Source: Bacteroidales bacterium
GTDB lineage: Bacteria > Bacteroidota > Bacteroidia > Bacteroidales > TTA-H9
Assembly: GCA_028689615.1 (NCBI GenBank)
Contig: JAQVCV010000003.1
Location: 1 to 64,000 of the forward strand
Reading direction: 5' to 3'
DNA: 64,000 nt
Position 1 is the first letter of the stretch. Each line of letters opens with the position of its first letter. A program made the position numbers and the translations under genes. The notes below the pieces were generated by a model. The model was given only the letters and a program-made list of their open reading frames with translations. It was not told the DNA's origin and did not search any database. Below, piece by piece: positions 28,530 through 37,011 of this stretch.

Positions 28530-29285
28530 TCACAGAGCAAAGAAAGCATCAGAACGATAACCGGTGCACTCTTGTTGATCTGTATAACCCAACTGGTTGG
28601 TCACCAAAAAGGTTTTTCCCATCAAAACGGGCGGATGGTTGAAGTGGCTGTGGCCATGTATCCAAAAATTGACCCGGCTTTTGCGAATCAGATGATCGAG
28701 GTTGCGGCAAAAGGCCTCATTAATAGGGCTGGAACCGTGTTTTCGATCGTTGCACGAATGCGAAGGGAGGTGATGGGTAACCACCACTGTAGGGGTGTTT
28801 GTTGGTTGTAATGCAGCCTCCAAAAATCCGACAGATTCATGGTGAAGCACATTGAAATCATCGGTGCGGAGACTTCGTCCGCCATAAGATATGCACCCGA
28901 AATCAGCCACTCTCCTTTGAATAAAGAACTGGTTCGGAGGACTTATTTCGGACCATAAGGTAGAGAAAACAAACCGCACACCCTGATATTCAAGCTCCAC
29001 ATTGTTTACAAGGTGAATATTCCCCAGAAAAGTCTTGTTAAACTCCTGCCCAAACCGAAGCACATCGTTGTAGTAATGCTCGTGGTTCCCGGGCACCCAA
29101 TAAACCTGCTCGTAGCTTGACGAGAGACGAACAAAAAACGGGTTTCCCAGAAACTCATCTTTCAATGGCACAATATCGCCGGCAAGAATCAGCACCTGGC
29201 CAGCCTTACGAAGCGGATTCTCTTCGAGCCATCGGCGGTTTTCATCAAATTCAAGGTGTAAATCAGAGCAGTATTGAATCTTCAT
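28530..29285 (-). CDS. Calcineurin-like metallophosphoesterase
   Basis: 251 residues, cytoplasmic. The five metallophosphoesterase blocks are in order: CSDLHLEF (about 6-13), LAGDIV (about 33-38), GNHEHY (about 66-71), VVTHHLPS (about 166-173) and IHGHSHFNH (about 209-217). Together these ligate two metal ions. Substrate unknown; relatives act on nucleotides or cyclic nucleotides. It converges with the Cache-DUF294 gene, with only 2 bases between stop codons, and is 37 bases downstream of the Crp/Fnr regulator gene on the same strand. Confidence 0.88.
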   Translation of the reverse strand: MKIQYCSDLHLEFDENRRWLEENPLRKAGQVLILAGDIVPLKDEFLGNPFFVRLSSSYEQVYWVPGNHEHYYNDVLRFGQEFNKTFLGNIHLVNNVELEYQGVRFVFSTLWSEISPPNQFFIQRRVADFGCISYGGRSLRTDDFNVLHHESVGFLEAALQPTNTPTVVVTHHLPSHSCNDRKHGSSPINEAFCRNLDHLIRKSRVNFWIHGHSHFNHPPVLMGKTFLVTNQLGYTDQQECTGYRSDAFFAL

Positions 29286-29322
29286 ATAATGATCAACTGA
29301 TAAAACAATAAGCTTTTAAGCC

Positions 29323-30012
29323 TTATCCAACCTCACTAATTTTCATCAAGAGAGGCAAATTCAGGATTTCGATCTCTTTGCCATTAGTTCTGATTATCTG
29401 CTCTTTCGAAAATTCGGTAAAAAGCCTTACAGCATTCTCTTCGCTTATGGCAATCATTTCGCCTATCTCCTTACGGGTGAGCTTCAGGTTGAACTTCAGG
29501 CTGCCATTGCATTCAGAAAGATAGATCAGATTTTCGGCAAACCGACCTCTTATCTGCTTTTGATTCAACGAAATAACTTTACCCATGATGCGTGATACCG
29601 ATTTCCCGAAAGCATCGTTAAGAGTCAGCAGCAGTTCATGGTTCTGAATGTAGAGTTTTTTCACCACATAAAGTTCGATGAAACAAACCGAGGAATCCTC
29701 GATGGCTGCTACCGAATAAGAATAGACAGGCGTGTTAAAAAAACAAAGCAGCCCGATATAGGCAGGGGGCTTCAGAATGTAGAGAATGATATTGCGGTTG
29801 TTGAGTCCCTCGATAAACAACTTTGCCGAGCCGGTCATAAGCAACAGAGCATGCGTTACTTTGGTTCCCTGGCGACAGATCAGATCGTGCTTTTTGAAAT
29901 GGGCATGAAGAGGCTTCAAGGCGGCGAGGATCTCGGGTTGATCGGCAACAGATGTAAACACATCGCATTTAACACTACAATTGGCACATTCGTTACGACT
30001 GGTGAACTTCAT
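29323..30012 (-). CDS. Crp/Fnr-family regulator with N-terminal Cys cluster
   Basis: 229 residues. A cyclic-nucleotide-binding-type beta-barrel (about 30-140) is followed by a dimerisation helix and a C-terminal winged helix-turn-helix (LTRKEIGEMIAISEENAVRLFTEF, with RE/IS-type recognition helix, about 178-205). Before the barrel are Cys9, Cys12 and Cys16, and Cys46 could be a fourth ligand, similar to the Fe-S binding layout of FNR, although spacing differs. The gene is divergent from the DUF4212-symporter operon with 158 bases between them, so control of that operon is likely. Confidence 0.88.
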   Translation of the reverse strand: MKFTSRNECANCSVKCDVFTSVADQPEILAALKPLHAHFKKHDLICRQGTKVTHALLLMTGSAKLFIEGLNNRNIILYILKPPAYIGLLCFFNTPVYSYSVAAIEDSSVCFIELYVVKKLYIQNHELLLTLNDAFGKSVSRIMGKVISLNQKQIRGRFAENLIYLSECNGSLKFNLKLTRKEIGEMIAISEENAVRLFTEFSKEQIIRTNGKEIEILNLPLLMKISEVG

Positions 30013-30031
30013 CGGGGGATTTTTTTGCCGT

Positions 30032-30061
30032 CAAAGATATTGAAAAGTTGTTCCAGAACAA
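30032..30061 (-). promoter_or_regulatory. Promoter of the Crp/Fnr regulator gene
   Basis: On the minus strand TTG, 19 bases, TATCTTTG (30032-30039): a full match to the phylum pattern, 20 bases before the ATG. Confidence 0.6.
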
Positions 30062-30107
30062 TGTTATGTTTCAATGTAATGAAATGCACATCCTAAACCC
30101 TATTTCC

Positions 30108-30115
30108 TAATTTTG
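30108..30115 (+). promoter_or_regulatory. -7 box of the symporter operon promoter
   Basis: TAATTTTG fits TAnnTTTG, 56 bases before the DUF4212-like start. It has no good TTG partner, which would suit a promoter that needs an activator such as the divergent Crp/Fnr protein (inference). Confidence 0.45.
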
Positions 30116-30170
30116 ACATCCTGAATCAATTCAACTTAGTCAAATCTTTCAAACCATTAAAAAACTGAAA

Positions 30171-30938
30171 ATGAACAACGATTACCATTTCAGTCTGTTC
30201 AAACCCAACAGCGACTACAGTCGCAGGGTGCGGAACATCGTTCTTTCAATACTTATCATGTGGGCAGTTGCTGTCTTCGGATTTCAGATTCTGCTGAAGG
30301 TGGTTGAGAAGCCCACCCCTGAGGAAGCATACACCCTTTACGAAACTGTTTGGCCCGAAGTGGTTGATGGAACAGCAACTCCGGCTGACAAGAAGGTATT
30401 GGCCGAAAGCTTATCGCACGCCCTGGCCAAATCGGGATTGAAGCCAGAACACCGTGTGCCGCTAACCAACGTATTGAATTGGGCTGTTTTTAGTGCTACC
30501 GACAGCCTCACCGGCAGCCATTTATCATCAGGAATAGCAGCCATGCAGACCAACCGTCAATTGCTTGCTCAAACCAAAGACGACCAGGTGTATGCCGAAA
30601 CCAAAGCCAATCTTGAAATGGCGAAAAAGGAGGTGCTGCAGTTGCTCAACACCATTCATGGAATAGCACCCGAGAGCCTTCAGGCCGGGGTGATTGCCTT
30701 CAACCTTCAGGCGAATCTTACGGCAACACTCTCAGAAGAAGATGCTACCATGATTCCTGAAATCATGAGTAAATACCTCATACACAACCAATCGGTTCTT
30801 ACCGACACCAAATTCATTGGCTTCCCCTTCCATTATTTCTACACGGCAGTATTTCTGTTGATTCTGTTTGTGCTGCTTTGTCTGATTTTCAGCATGCGAA
30901 TAGACAGACTTCAAAAAAAATTCAACATCACCGAATAA
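30171..30938 (+). CDS. DUF4212-like symporter small subunit with large periplasmic insert
   Basis: 255 residues with one membrane helix near each end (about 24-47, VLSILIMWAVAVFGFQILL; about 222-247, FYTAVFLLILFVLLCLIF) and a hydrophilic helical region of roughly 170 residues between. The N-terminal SRRVRNIVL, the FPFHYFYTAVF segment and the terminal MRIDRLQKKF resemble the two-helix DUF4212 subunit that partners VC_2705-type sodium:solute symporters; ordinary members are about 90 residues. It lies 19 bases before the symporter gene. The identification rests on helix pattern and context, so it is tentative; the insert is unrecognised. Confidence 0.7.
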   Translation: MNNDYHFSLFKPNSDYSRRVRNIVLSILIMWAVAVFGFQILLKVVEKPTPEEAYTLYETVWPEVVDGTATPADKKVLAESLSHALAKSGLKPEHRVPLTNVLNWAVFSATDSLTGSHLSSGIAAMQTNRQLLAQTKDDQVYAETKANLEMAKKEVLQLLNTIHGIAPESLQAGVIAFNLQANLTATLSEEDATMIPEIMSKYLIHNQSVLTDTKFIGFPFHYFYTAVFLLILFVLLCLIFSMRIDRLQKKFNITE

Positions 30939-30957
30939 CCCGCCAAAATCATCTTTT

Positions 30958-32637
30958 ATGAAACGTATAGCATTATTAATCAGTTTTATATCCATCCAAT
31001 TGTTGGCAAGTGCCGGAAGTCTGACACAATTGGAAGGGAGTTTTAAAGTGGGTCCTGCCATCATCCTGATTGGCATTCTGGTCATTTTTGTAGTGGTGGG
31101 ATTGCTTCACAGCGCCAAAGACACCACCGACTACTACGCCGCCGGGCGCAAAATCAGCGTGGTGAGCTCAGGCATGGCCATTGCATCCAACTGGATGAGT
31201 GCTGCTTCGGTGCTTGGAATGGCAGGGATGATGTACGGCTTTGGTTACAACGGACTGGCCTACGTGGTAGGCTGGACAGGCGGATATGTTCTGCTGTTGG
31301 TACTTATGGCCGGACAGATCAGAAAGTATGGCAAGTTTACTGCCGCTGATTTCATTGGCGATCGCTACTATTCGCAAGGGCTGCGAGTGACAGGTGCCGT
31401 ATTCGCGATACTGATTTCCTTTGCCTATTGCATAGGGCAGTTTGGAGGGGTTGGGCTCATGTTTAAATGGATTCTGGGGATCAACTATACCTGGTCGGTA
31501 ATCATAGGTGGTTCGGTTGTGGTTGGCTACACCATGCTTTCAGGCATGATAGGAGCCACAAAAAACATGGTTATTCAATACATCATCATTGGGGTTTCTT
31601 TCTTTATTCCTGTTTTTATACTCACCTATAAATTTGATTATTTCTGGCTGATACCACAGTTGGGCTACGGAACCATCGTAAGCGATATTGTTCAGGGGAT
31701 TCCGGCACCCAATCTTTCCGAAGGGGCTGCCCTGCTTAATGCCTACGGCCAGGATTTTGCCATCATGCCAAGTCCTGAGTTTGCCATGCCCTGGGATCCC
31801 GGTTTGGGTGGATCATTCTTTCAGTGGATGGCCATCTGCTTCTCGCTGATGGTTGGAACTGCCGGACTGCCTCATGTGCTGCAACGCTTTTACATCACCC
31901 CTACCATCCGCGATGCGCGCCTCTCGTGCGTGTGGGGTTTGTTTTTCATCGCGTTGGTTTACTGGACTGCCCCCATCTATTCTGCAATTGGAAAAATACT
32001 TTCCTCCAGCCCCGAAGTTGGTAATCTGGCCTCCGATGCCATTGTTGTTTACACTGCCCAGTTGGGCGATGTACATCCCCTGATCGTGGGGTTGCTGGCA
32101 GCAGGTGCTGTCTCGGCTGCCTTTTCCACCATATCGGGACTGCTCGTGGCCGGGTCGTCGGCTTTCGCGCACGATTTATACGTGAAAGTAATCAATCCAA
32201 ATGCGAAACCTAAAAACCAACTTATGGTTGCCCGCCTCGGCACCATCTTCATGGGTGTAGTGGTGACCATTGTTGCACTGCTAAACCTGGGTCTCATTGC
32301 TCAGTTGGTGGCAGTAGCTTTCTCGATGGCCGCATCAACCATTTTCCCACTCTTCCTCCTCGGAATATGGTGGAGCGGATCGAACCGTGCCGGTGGGATA
32401 GCCGGAATGACAACAGGGGTGGTTATCTCGCTCGTTTCTCTCACCTATTTTATAGCCGGGAAAAGCGGGGCAACACTACCCGGACAGGATTTTATTGCTT
32501 ATTGGCTTAATGTATGGTATTTTGCCTGGATAGGGGCACCCCTGGCCATTGTAGTAAACATCGTAGTTTCGAAACTTACCAAACCCACCCCTGTCGAAAT
32601 CAGGAAATTTCTGGTAGAAAGTGTTCACAGCTCTTGA
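30958..32637 (+). CDS. Sodium:solute symporter family protein (acetate-permease-like)
   Basis: 559 residues with about 13 membrane helices and a possible extra N-terminal signal-like helix. SSS hallmarks include DYYAAGRKISVVSSGMAIASNWMSA near residue 60, GYVLLLVLMAGQIRKYGKFTAADF, and GTAGLPHVLQRFYITP (about 300), the last characteristic of the ActP/VC_2705 group that imports acetate or other short carboxylates with sodium. The small subunit lies just upstream and a TPR protein and outer-membrane barrel downstream. The actual substrate is not readable. Confidence 0.92.
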   Translation: MKRIALLISFISIQLLASAGSLTQLEGSFKVGPAIILIGILVIFVVVGLLHSAKDTTDYYAAGRKISVVSSGMAIASNWMSAASVLGMAGMMYGFGYNGLAYVVGWTGGYVLLLVLMAGQIRKYGKFTAADFIGDRYYSQGLRVTGAVFAILISFAYCIGQFGGVGLMFKWILGINYTWSVIIGGSVVVGYTMLSGMIGATKNMVIQYIIIGVSFFIPVFILTYKFDYFWLIPQLGYGTIVSDIVQGIPAPNLSEGAALLNAYGQDFAIMPSPEFAMPWDPGLGGSFFQWMAICFSLMVGTAGLPHVLQRFYITPTIRDARLSCVWGLFFIALVYWTAPIYSAIGKILSSSPEVGNLASDAIVVYTAQLGDVHPLIVGLLAAGAVSAAFSTISGLLVAGSSAFAHDLYVKVINPNAKPKNQLMVARLGTIFMGVVVTIVALLNLGLIAQLVAVAFSMAASTIFPLFLLGIWWSGSNRAGGIAGMTTGVVISLVSLTYFIAGKSGATLPGQDFIAYWLNVWYFAWIGAPLAIVVNIVVSKLTKPTPVEIRKFLVESVHSS

Positions 32638-32667
32638 TAATTGCATTCTTTTGCCATGTTCTTTTCT

Positions 32668-32705
32668 TAATCCTCCGGCTACAATCACGTGTCGCCGGAG
32701 GATTA
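32668..32705 (+). terminator. Hairpin after the symporter gene (terminator or attenuator)
   Basis: TAATCCTCCGGC (32668-32679) pairs perfectly with 32694-32705 over 12 bp; the loop is 14 bases. Only a weak T-rich tail follows, so partial read-through into the TPR gene is plausible. Confidence 0.55.
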
Positions 32706-32733
32706 GCTTTCGTTATTTAAACCATTAAAAGAA

Positions 32734-33495
32734 ATGCGATTACCAGTCATAGCGGCAAAAAACCGAATCCTCATCACGGTGGTGGCAGTAGTAAGCATTG
32801 CAAGCCTTACCGTGGCCTATTTTTACTACAAGGGGGTCAACGAAGCTGTTGACCCACGGGTTGCCCAAACGCGGTACATGTTCGAGAGATACAACAAAAA
32901 GATGCAAGGCCGGCAATACGATTCGGCTTCGCGAATACTCGACAGCGTGCAGGAAGTGTTCGATCACACCCCAGGATACAGCGAATCGGTTGAAATGGGT
33001 GTGGTGCTCAACAACAGGTCTGCCCTTTACATTTCCAAAGCTTTGTATGGACACGATCCTGATTCACTCAACCAGATACTCTTCGACTCAGCTTTACGCT
33101 GGAACCAACGTTGCATCGAGCATTATACGCGATGGATTGAAGCTTTCGGAAAACTCAATAAAGAGCAAATGACCAGCCATGTAAAGCCCTTTTTCACCCC
33201 ATCTGACAAAGCTTTCGCAGAAGGGCATTATCAAAAAATCGCAAAGAAGCGGGTGAGTGACCTCATGGATGCCCAACAGGAAACCCCACGGCGCCTTTCG
33301 GTGGCCTATACCAACCGGGGAGTAATCATGCGCCACCAAGGCCGAACCGTTGAAGCCATGAACAGCTATATGAAAGCCATCGAGCTTTGGCCCGACAACC
33401 CTCAGGCACTGAGCAACCTCAACGTGCTGGCAGGTCGGAAACCACAAGACCGTTCATTTCTGAAAAAACTATTCCCTCCCGAACGAATCCAATAA
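32734..33495 (+). CDS. Membrane-anchored TPR protein
   Basis: 253 residues. A signal anchor (about 12-32, ILITVVAVVSIASLTVAYFYY) puts the rest in the periplasm. At least one clear TPR is present at the C-terminus (AYTNRGVIMRHQGRTVEAMNSYMKAIELWPDNPQALSNLN, about 195-235), with less regular helical repeats before it (RQYDSASRILDSVQEVF). TPRs mediate protein contacts. It sits between symporter and porin-like genes, 10 bases before the latter, so it likely belongs to the uptake module. Confidence 0.75.
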   Translation: MRLPVIAAKNRILITVVAVVSIASLTVAYFYYKGVNEAVDPRVAQTRYMFERYNKKMQGRQYDSASRILDSVQEVFDHTPGYSESVEMGVVLNNRSALYISKALYGHDPDSLNQILFDSALRWNQRCIEHYTRWIEAFGKLNKEQMTSHVKPFFTPSDKAFAEGHYQKIAKKRVSDLMDAQQETPRRLSVAYTNRGVIMRHQGRTVEAMNSYMKAIELWPDNPQALSNLNVLAGRKPQDRSFLKKLFPPERIQ

Positions 33496-33505
33496 CTAAG
33501 ATACC

Positions 33506-34822
33506 ATGAAAATCAAAACAAAAATTTTAACCGCTGCCACCCTGTTGTTGGCGGCAACATCACTTCAGGCACAACAGAAAAGCGAAGAACCCCGATTCGG
33601 AATCAACTTCAGCGGATTCGTGAAAACCGATTTTTTCTACGATAGCCGTCAGAATGTGAGCATCCGCGAAGGGCATTTCCTTCTCTATCCCGAAAACGAA
33701 CTGATTGACCACCAGGGGAAAGACCTTAACGCCAAACCAGCCTTCAACATCCTCTCCATCCAGAGCCGTCTGAGGGGAGCCATCACAGGCCCCGATGCCT
33801 TTGGTGCCAAAACTTCAGGTGTGATTGAAGCCGATTTCTTTGGCAATGCCGGACAAGGTCTCGACGATGTTAACGGCTTCAGGCTGCGTCATGCTTTCGT
33901 GAAACTCTCGTGGAGCAACACCGAGCTTCTTGCCGGCCAGTACTGGCACCCGATGTTCGTTGCCGAATCGTTTCCCGATGTGATTTCGTTCAACACCGGT
34001 GCGCCATTTCAACCATTTGCCCGAAATCCGCAATTGAGAATCTCGCACCGTGCAGGAGCATTCAAATTGATAGGTGTGGTGTTTAGTCAGCGCGACTTCA
34101 CGAGCATGGGCAACGACTACACCCTGTCGAACGGAAAATATATTGCTACCGCTTCGTCTGGCTCTAAATTCATCCGCAATGCCGCCATCCCCAACCTCCA
34201 TTTCCAGGTGCAATACACACCCGGGAAAGAATCGAAAACCCTGCTTGGGGCTGGCATTGACTACAAAACAATCCTTCCCGAAACGGCCACCATCAACGCC
34301 AGTGCCACCCACTTGTTCGAATCGTCGGAGACCCTCACGGCTTTGTCGGCCATAGCTTATGCCAAAATCGCTTTCAAACCCTTAACAGTAAAAATTATGG
34401 GCACTTACGCCCAAAACGCCACCGACCTGGTGATGTTAGGGGGCTATGCGGTTGAACGTGTAACTGATACAGCCACAGGGGCAAAGTCGTTTACCAACTT
34501 CAACACAGGAGCCGTGTGGCTCGACGCCCAAACCAACGGCACACGAATAAAAGCCGGCGTGTTTGCTGGTTACACCTGGAATATGGGGACCGATCATCAA
34601 TTGCAAACCAGCACCTTGTATGCCCGCGGAGCCAACATTGACCACGTGTTTCGCCTGGCACCCCGCCTGATGTTCAGCTCCGGAAAATTTGACCTCGCCA
34701 TTGAACTGGAATATACAGCAGCCGCTTACGGAAAAATGGAGACCAACTCTAAGGCAAATCTCACCGATTTGAAAACCGTTGGAAACCTCAGAGGCCTGGT
34801 GGCCTTTGTTTATAAATTCTAA
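33506..34822 (+). CDS. Outer-membrane beta-barrel (porin-like) protein
   Basis: 438 residues with a signal peptide (about 1-22, ending LQAQ). The mature protein has alternating polar/hydrophobic strands across its length, starts with FGINFSGFVKTDFFYDSRQN and ends in VAFVYKF, with the terminal Phe expected for barrel insertion by BamA. It resembles DcaP-like or other Bacteroidota porins, but the family cannot be fixed by eye. Its place 10 bases after the TPR gene suggests it admits the symporter's substrate through the outer membrane. Confidence 0.8.
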   Translation: MKIKTKILTAATLLLAATSLQAQQKSEEPRFGINFSGFVKTDFFYDSRQNVSIREGHFLLYPENELIDHQGKDLNAKPAFNILSIQSRLRGAITGPDAFGAKTSGVIEADFFGNAGQGLDDVNGFRLRHAFVKLSWSNTELLAGQYWHPMFVAESFPDVISFNTGAPFQPFARNPQLRISHRAGAFKLIGVVFSQRDFTSMGNDYTLSNGKYIATASSGSKFIRNAAIPNLHFQVQYTPGKESKTLLGAGIDYKTILPETATINASATHLFESSETLTALSAIAYAKIAFKPLTVKIMGTYAQNATDLVMLGGYAVERVTDTATGAKSFTNFNTGAVWLDAQTNGTRIKAGVFAGYTWNMGTDHQLQTSTLYARGANIDHVFRLAPRLMFSSGKFDLAIELEYTAAAYGKMETNSKANLTDLKTVGNLRGLVAFVYKF

Positions 34823-34879
34823 AACCTGGCAGTAAACACCAACACCAATAATATAGGATCAAGATTGACAGAGTTGATC

Positions 34880-34925
34880 AAAAAAAATTGAGGGACACCC
34901 GGTTGGGTATCCCTCATTTTTTTTG
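34880..34925. terminator. Bidirectional terminator between porin-like gene and serC
   Basis: An 11-bp stem with one mismatch (GAGGGACACCC with GGGTATCCCTC) is flanked by an A-run on the left and a T8 run on the right, so it can end transcription from both sides. Confidence 0.85.
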
Positions 34926-34940
34926 GCAGCCAGGCAAGAC

Positions 34941-36008
34941 TTAGGCGTTTTCCTTTTCGAAGGCAGCCATACAGTCAACCAAAGCCTGAACACTTTCAAT
35001 TGGCAGGGCATTGTAGGTTGAAGCACGGAAGCCACCTACCGAACGGTGACCCTTGATTCCAACCATGCCATGTTTTTTCGAGAATGCCATGAAGGCATCT
35101 TCCTTGTCTTTGTACTCTTCCTTCATCACGAAGCAGATGTTCATAAGTGAGCGGCTCTCTTTTTCGGCAGTGCCCACGAACATTTTGCTGTTGTCGATGG
35201 CATCATACAGAAGATTGGCCTTCTTCACATTCATTTCATACATCTTCTCAACACCGCCAAGGGCTTTGATCCATTTGAGGGTTTCGTTGAGAGTGAAGAT
35301 TGGAAGCACCGGAGGGGTGTTGAACATCGAACCCTCTTTGATGTGAGTGCGATAATCGAGCATTGTAGGGATGGTGCGCTCCATTTTGCCGAGGATGTCT
35401 TCGCGAACAATCACGAAGGTAACACCGGCTGGTCCCAGGTTTTTCTGGGCACCACCATATATGAGAGCGTATTTTGAAACGTCAACCGGACGACTCAGGA
35501 TGTCTGACGACATATCGGCAACCAGGTTCACGGGGCAATCCATATCGGTATGAATCTCAGTACCGTAAATGGTGTTGTTGGTAGTGATGTGGAAATAATC
35601 TGCATCGGCCGGAACAGAGAATCCTTTGGGGATGTAGCTGTAGTTTTTATCGGCTGAAGAAGCCACGGTTACCACTTCGCCAAATTGTTTGGCTTCTTTA
35701 AGTGCTTTTTTGGCCCATACTCCGGTTTCGAGGTAAGCTGCTTTTTTGCCCAACAGGTTGTAAGGAACCATGCAGAACTGGGTCGAGGCACCACCGCCCA
35801 GAAAGAGAACATGGTACCCTTCAGGAATACCTAAAACCTCTTTGAAGAGGGCCACTGCCTCATCAATCACAGCCTGGAAATCCTTGCTGCGATGCGAAAT
35901 TTCAAGAATGCTTAACCCTGTCCCGTTCAGGTCGAGGATAGCTTTTGCAGTGTTTTCGATCGCAACACGGGGAAGGATCGACGGACCGGCATTAAAATTA
36001 TGTTTCAT
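34941..36008 (-). CDS. serC: Phosphoserine aminotransferase
   Basis: 355 residues from the ATG at 36008 ([13 protein letters not shown]), a standard SerC start. The frame continues upstream to 36128, but a promoter lies there, so the extension is not coding. This PLP enzyme converts 3-phosphohydroxypyruvate to O-phosphoserine for serine synthesis and also works in pyridoxine synthesis. The PLP lysine is in [12 protein letters not shown], and the GGASTQF and NNTIYGTE motifs are present. No serA is next to it. It is transcribed alone, with a long leader of about 110 bases. Confidence 0.96.
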   Translation of the reverse strand: MKHNFNAGPSILPRVAIENTAKAILDLNGTGLSILEISHRSKDFQAVIDEAVALFKEVLGIPEGYHVLFLGGGASTQFCMVPYNLLGKKAAYLETGVWAKKALKEAKQFGEVVTVASSADKNYSYIPKGFSVPADADYFHITTNNTIYGTEIHTDMDCPVNLVADMSSDILSRPVDVSKYALIYGGAQKNLGPAGVTFVIVREDILGKMERTIPTMLDYRTHIKEGSMFNTPPVLPIFTLNETLKWIKALGGVEKMYEMNVKKANLLYDAIDNSKMFVGTAEKESRSLMNICFVMKEEYKDKEDAFMAFSKKHGMVGIKGHRSVGGFRASTYNALPIESVQALVDCMAAFEKENA

Positions 36009-36125
36009 GATGATTGAAAATTGAAAATGAATAATTCTTTTAAGCTGATTGACAAAGAACTTTGCTTTAACACTAACCCTGTTGGCTTTTTTAACAAACA
36101 AGGCATCTTGTGCCAAAACATGAAA

Positions 36126-36156
36126 CAAAATTACAGGTTACCCCCGGATTAGCAAA
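36126..36156 (-). promoter_or_regulatory. serC promoter
   Basis: On the minus strand TTTG, 19 bases, TAATTTTG (36126-36133). It fits the phylum pattern fully and implies a leader of about 110 bases before the serC ATG. Confidence 0.6.
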
Positions 36157-36249
36157 CCTTTTTCTTGATTATTTTTATAACATCTGCGGGTTAGGTTCTT
36201 TTTTGCGATTTCAGCCACCGCCACTGAGTGGCACGACCCGGTGAAATGT

Positions 36250-37011
36250 TTAACGGTGGTCGCCAAGCCATCGCCGAAAATCGGGGGCGCGCTCAATACT
36301 CACAACAGCCTGTTCGGCCGATGGCAGAGGGGGATTAAGTGCAATAAGAACCCGACCTCGTGAATAGGCTGTCATGCTGCGAATGCTTCCGAAAGCGATG
36401 ATAAGTTTTCGGTTGATTCTGAAAAAATCTGAGGGGCGAAGCATCCCTTCCAGTTTATCGAGCGTGAAGTCAACTGCCATCGATTGCCCTGAATGGGTAA
36501 TAAGGAAGACAGCCTTATCGACGGCCTGGAAACGGGCAACCTCCTCTACCGGTACCGATTTTAGCTTTTCACCATATTGTATCAGGAATCGTGATGGGTA
36601 TTCAGGCACTACAAGTCCTAGCGATTGCCTGAGAGAAGCCAGATCGGGAAGCGAGGGGCGGTTCATTTTCCGGAATTTGCGTAAAGCAACTGCCAATTCG
36701 TCGTTACCAACCGGTTTCAGCAGGTAATCGATGCTGTTGTGCTTAAAAGCCCTGATAGCAAACTCGTTGTAAGCGGTGGTGAATATTACAGGACAATCCA
36801 CCTCGCATCTGGGAAAAATATCAAACGACAATCCATCAGAAAGCTGGATATCAAAAAAAGCCAAATCGGTCGAATTCATGGTGAACCACCTGACAGCATC
36901 GGCCACCGAACCCACTACTGCAGCAACCTCCATTTCGGGAGCTATCTCTTCAATTTGTCTGACTAACCGTTCGGCAGCCAAGGCTTCATCTTCAACTATC
37001 ACGCATTTCAT
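36250..37011 (-). CDS. LytTR-family response regulator
   Basis: 253 residues. Receiver domain (about 1-120) with VEDE near residue 7 and phospho-acceptor Asp54 in AFFDIQLSDG, then FTTAYNEFAIRAF and LLKPVG. LytTR DNA-binding domain (about 145-245) with DFFRINRKLIIAF. Its start overlaps the stop of the sensor kinase gene by 4 bases, so the pair is translationally coupled. The C-terminal tail (SIERAPDFRRWLGDHR) fits the usual end of this family. Confidence 0.95.
   Translation of the reverse strand: MKCVIVEDEALAAERLVRQIEEIAPEMEVAAVVGSVADAVRWFTMNSTDLAFFDIQLSDGLSFDIFPRCEVDCPVIFTTAYNEFAIRAFKHNSIDYLLKPVGNDELAVALRKFRKMNRPSLPDLASLRQSLGLVVPEYPSRFLIQYGEKLKSVPVEEVARFQAVDKAVFLITHSGQSMAVDFTLDKLEGMLRPSDFFRINRKLIIAFGSIRSMTAYSRGRVLIALNPPLPSAEQAVVSIERAPDFRRWLGDHR

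Noticed and set aside
36009..36128. 40-residue N-terminal extension of SerC
   Set aside because: The family starts at [10 protein letters not shown], and a full promoter match overlaps the proposed extension.
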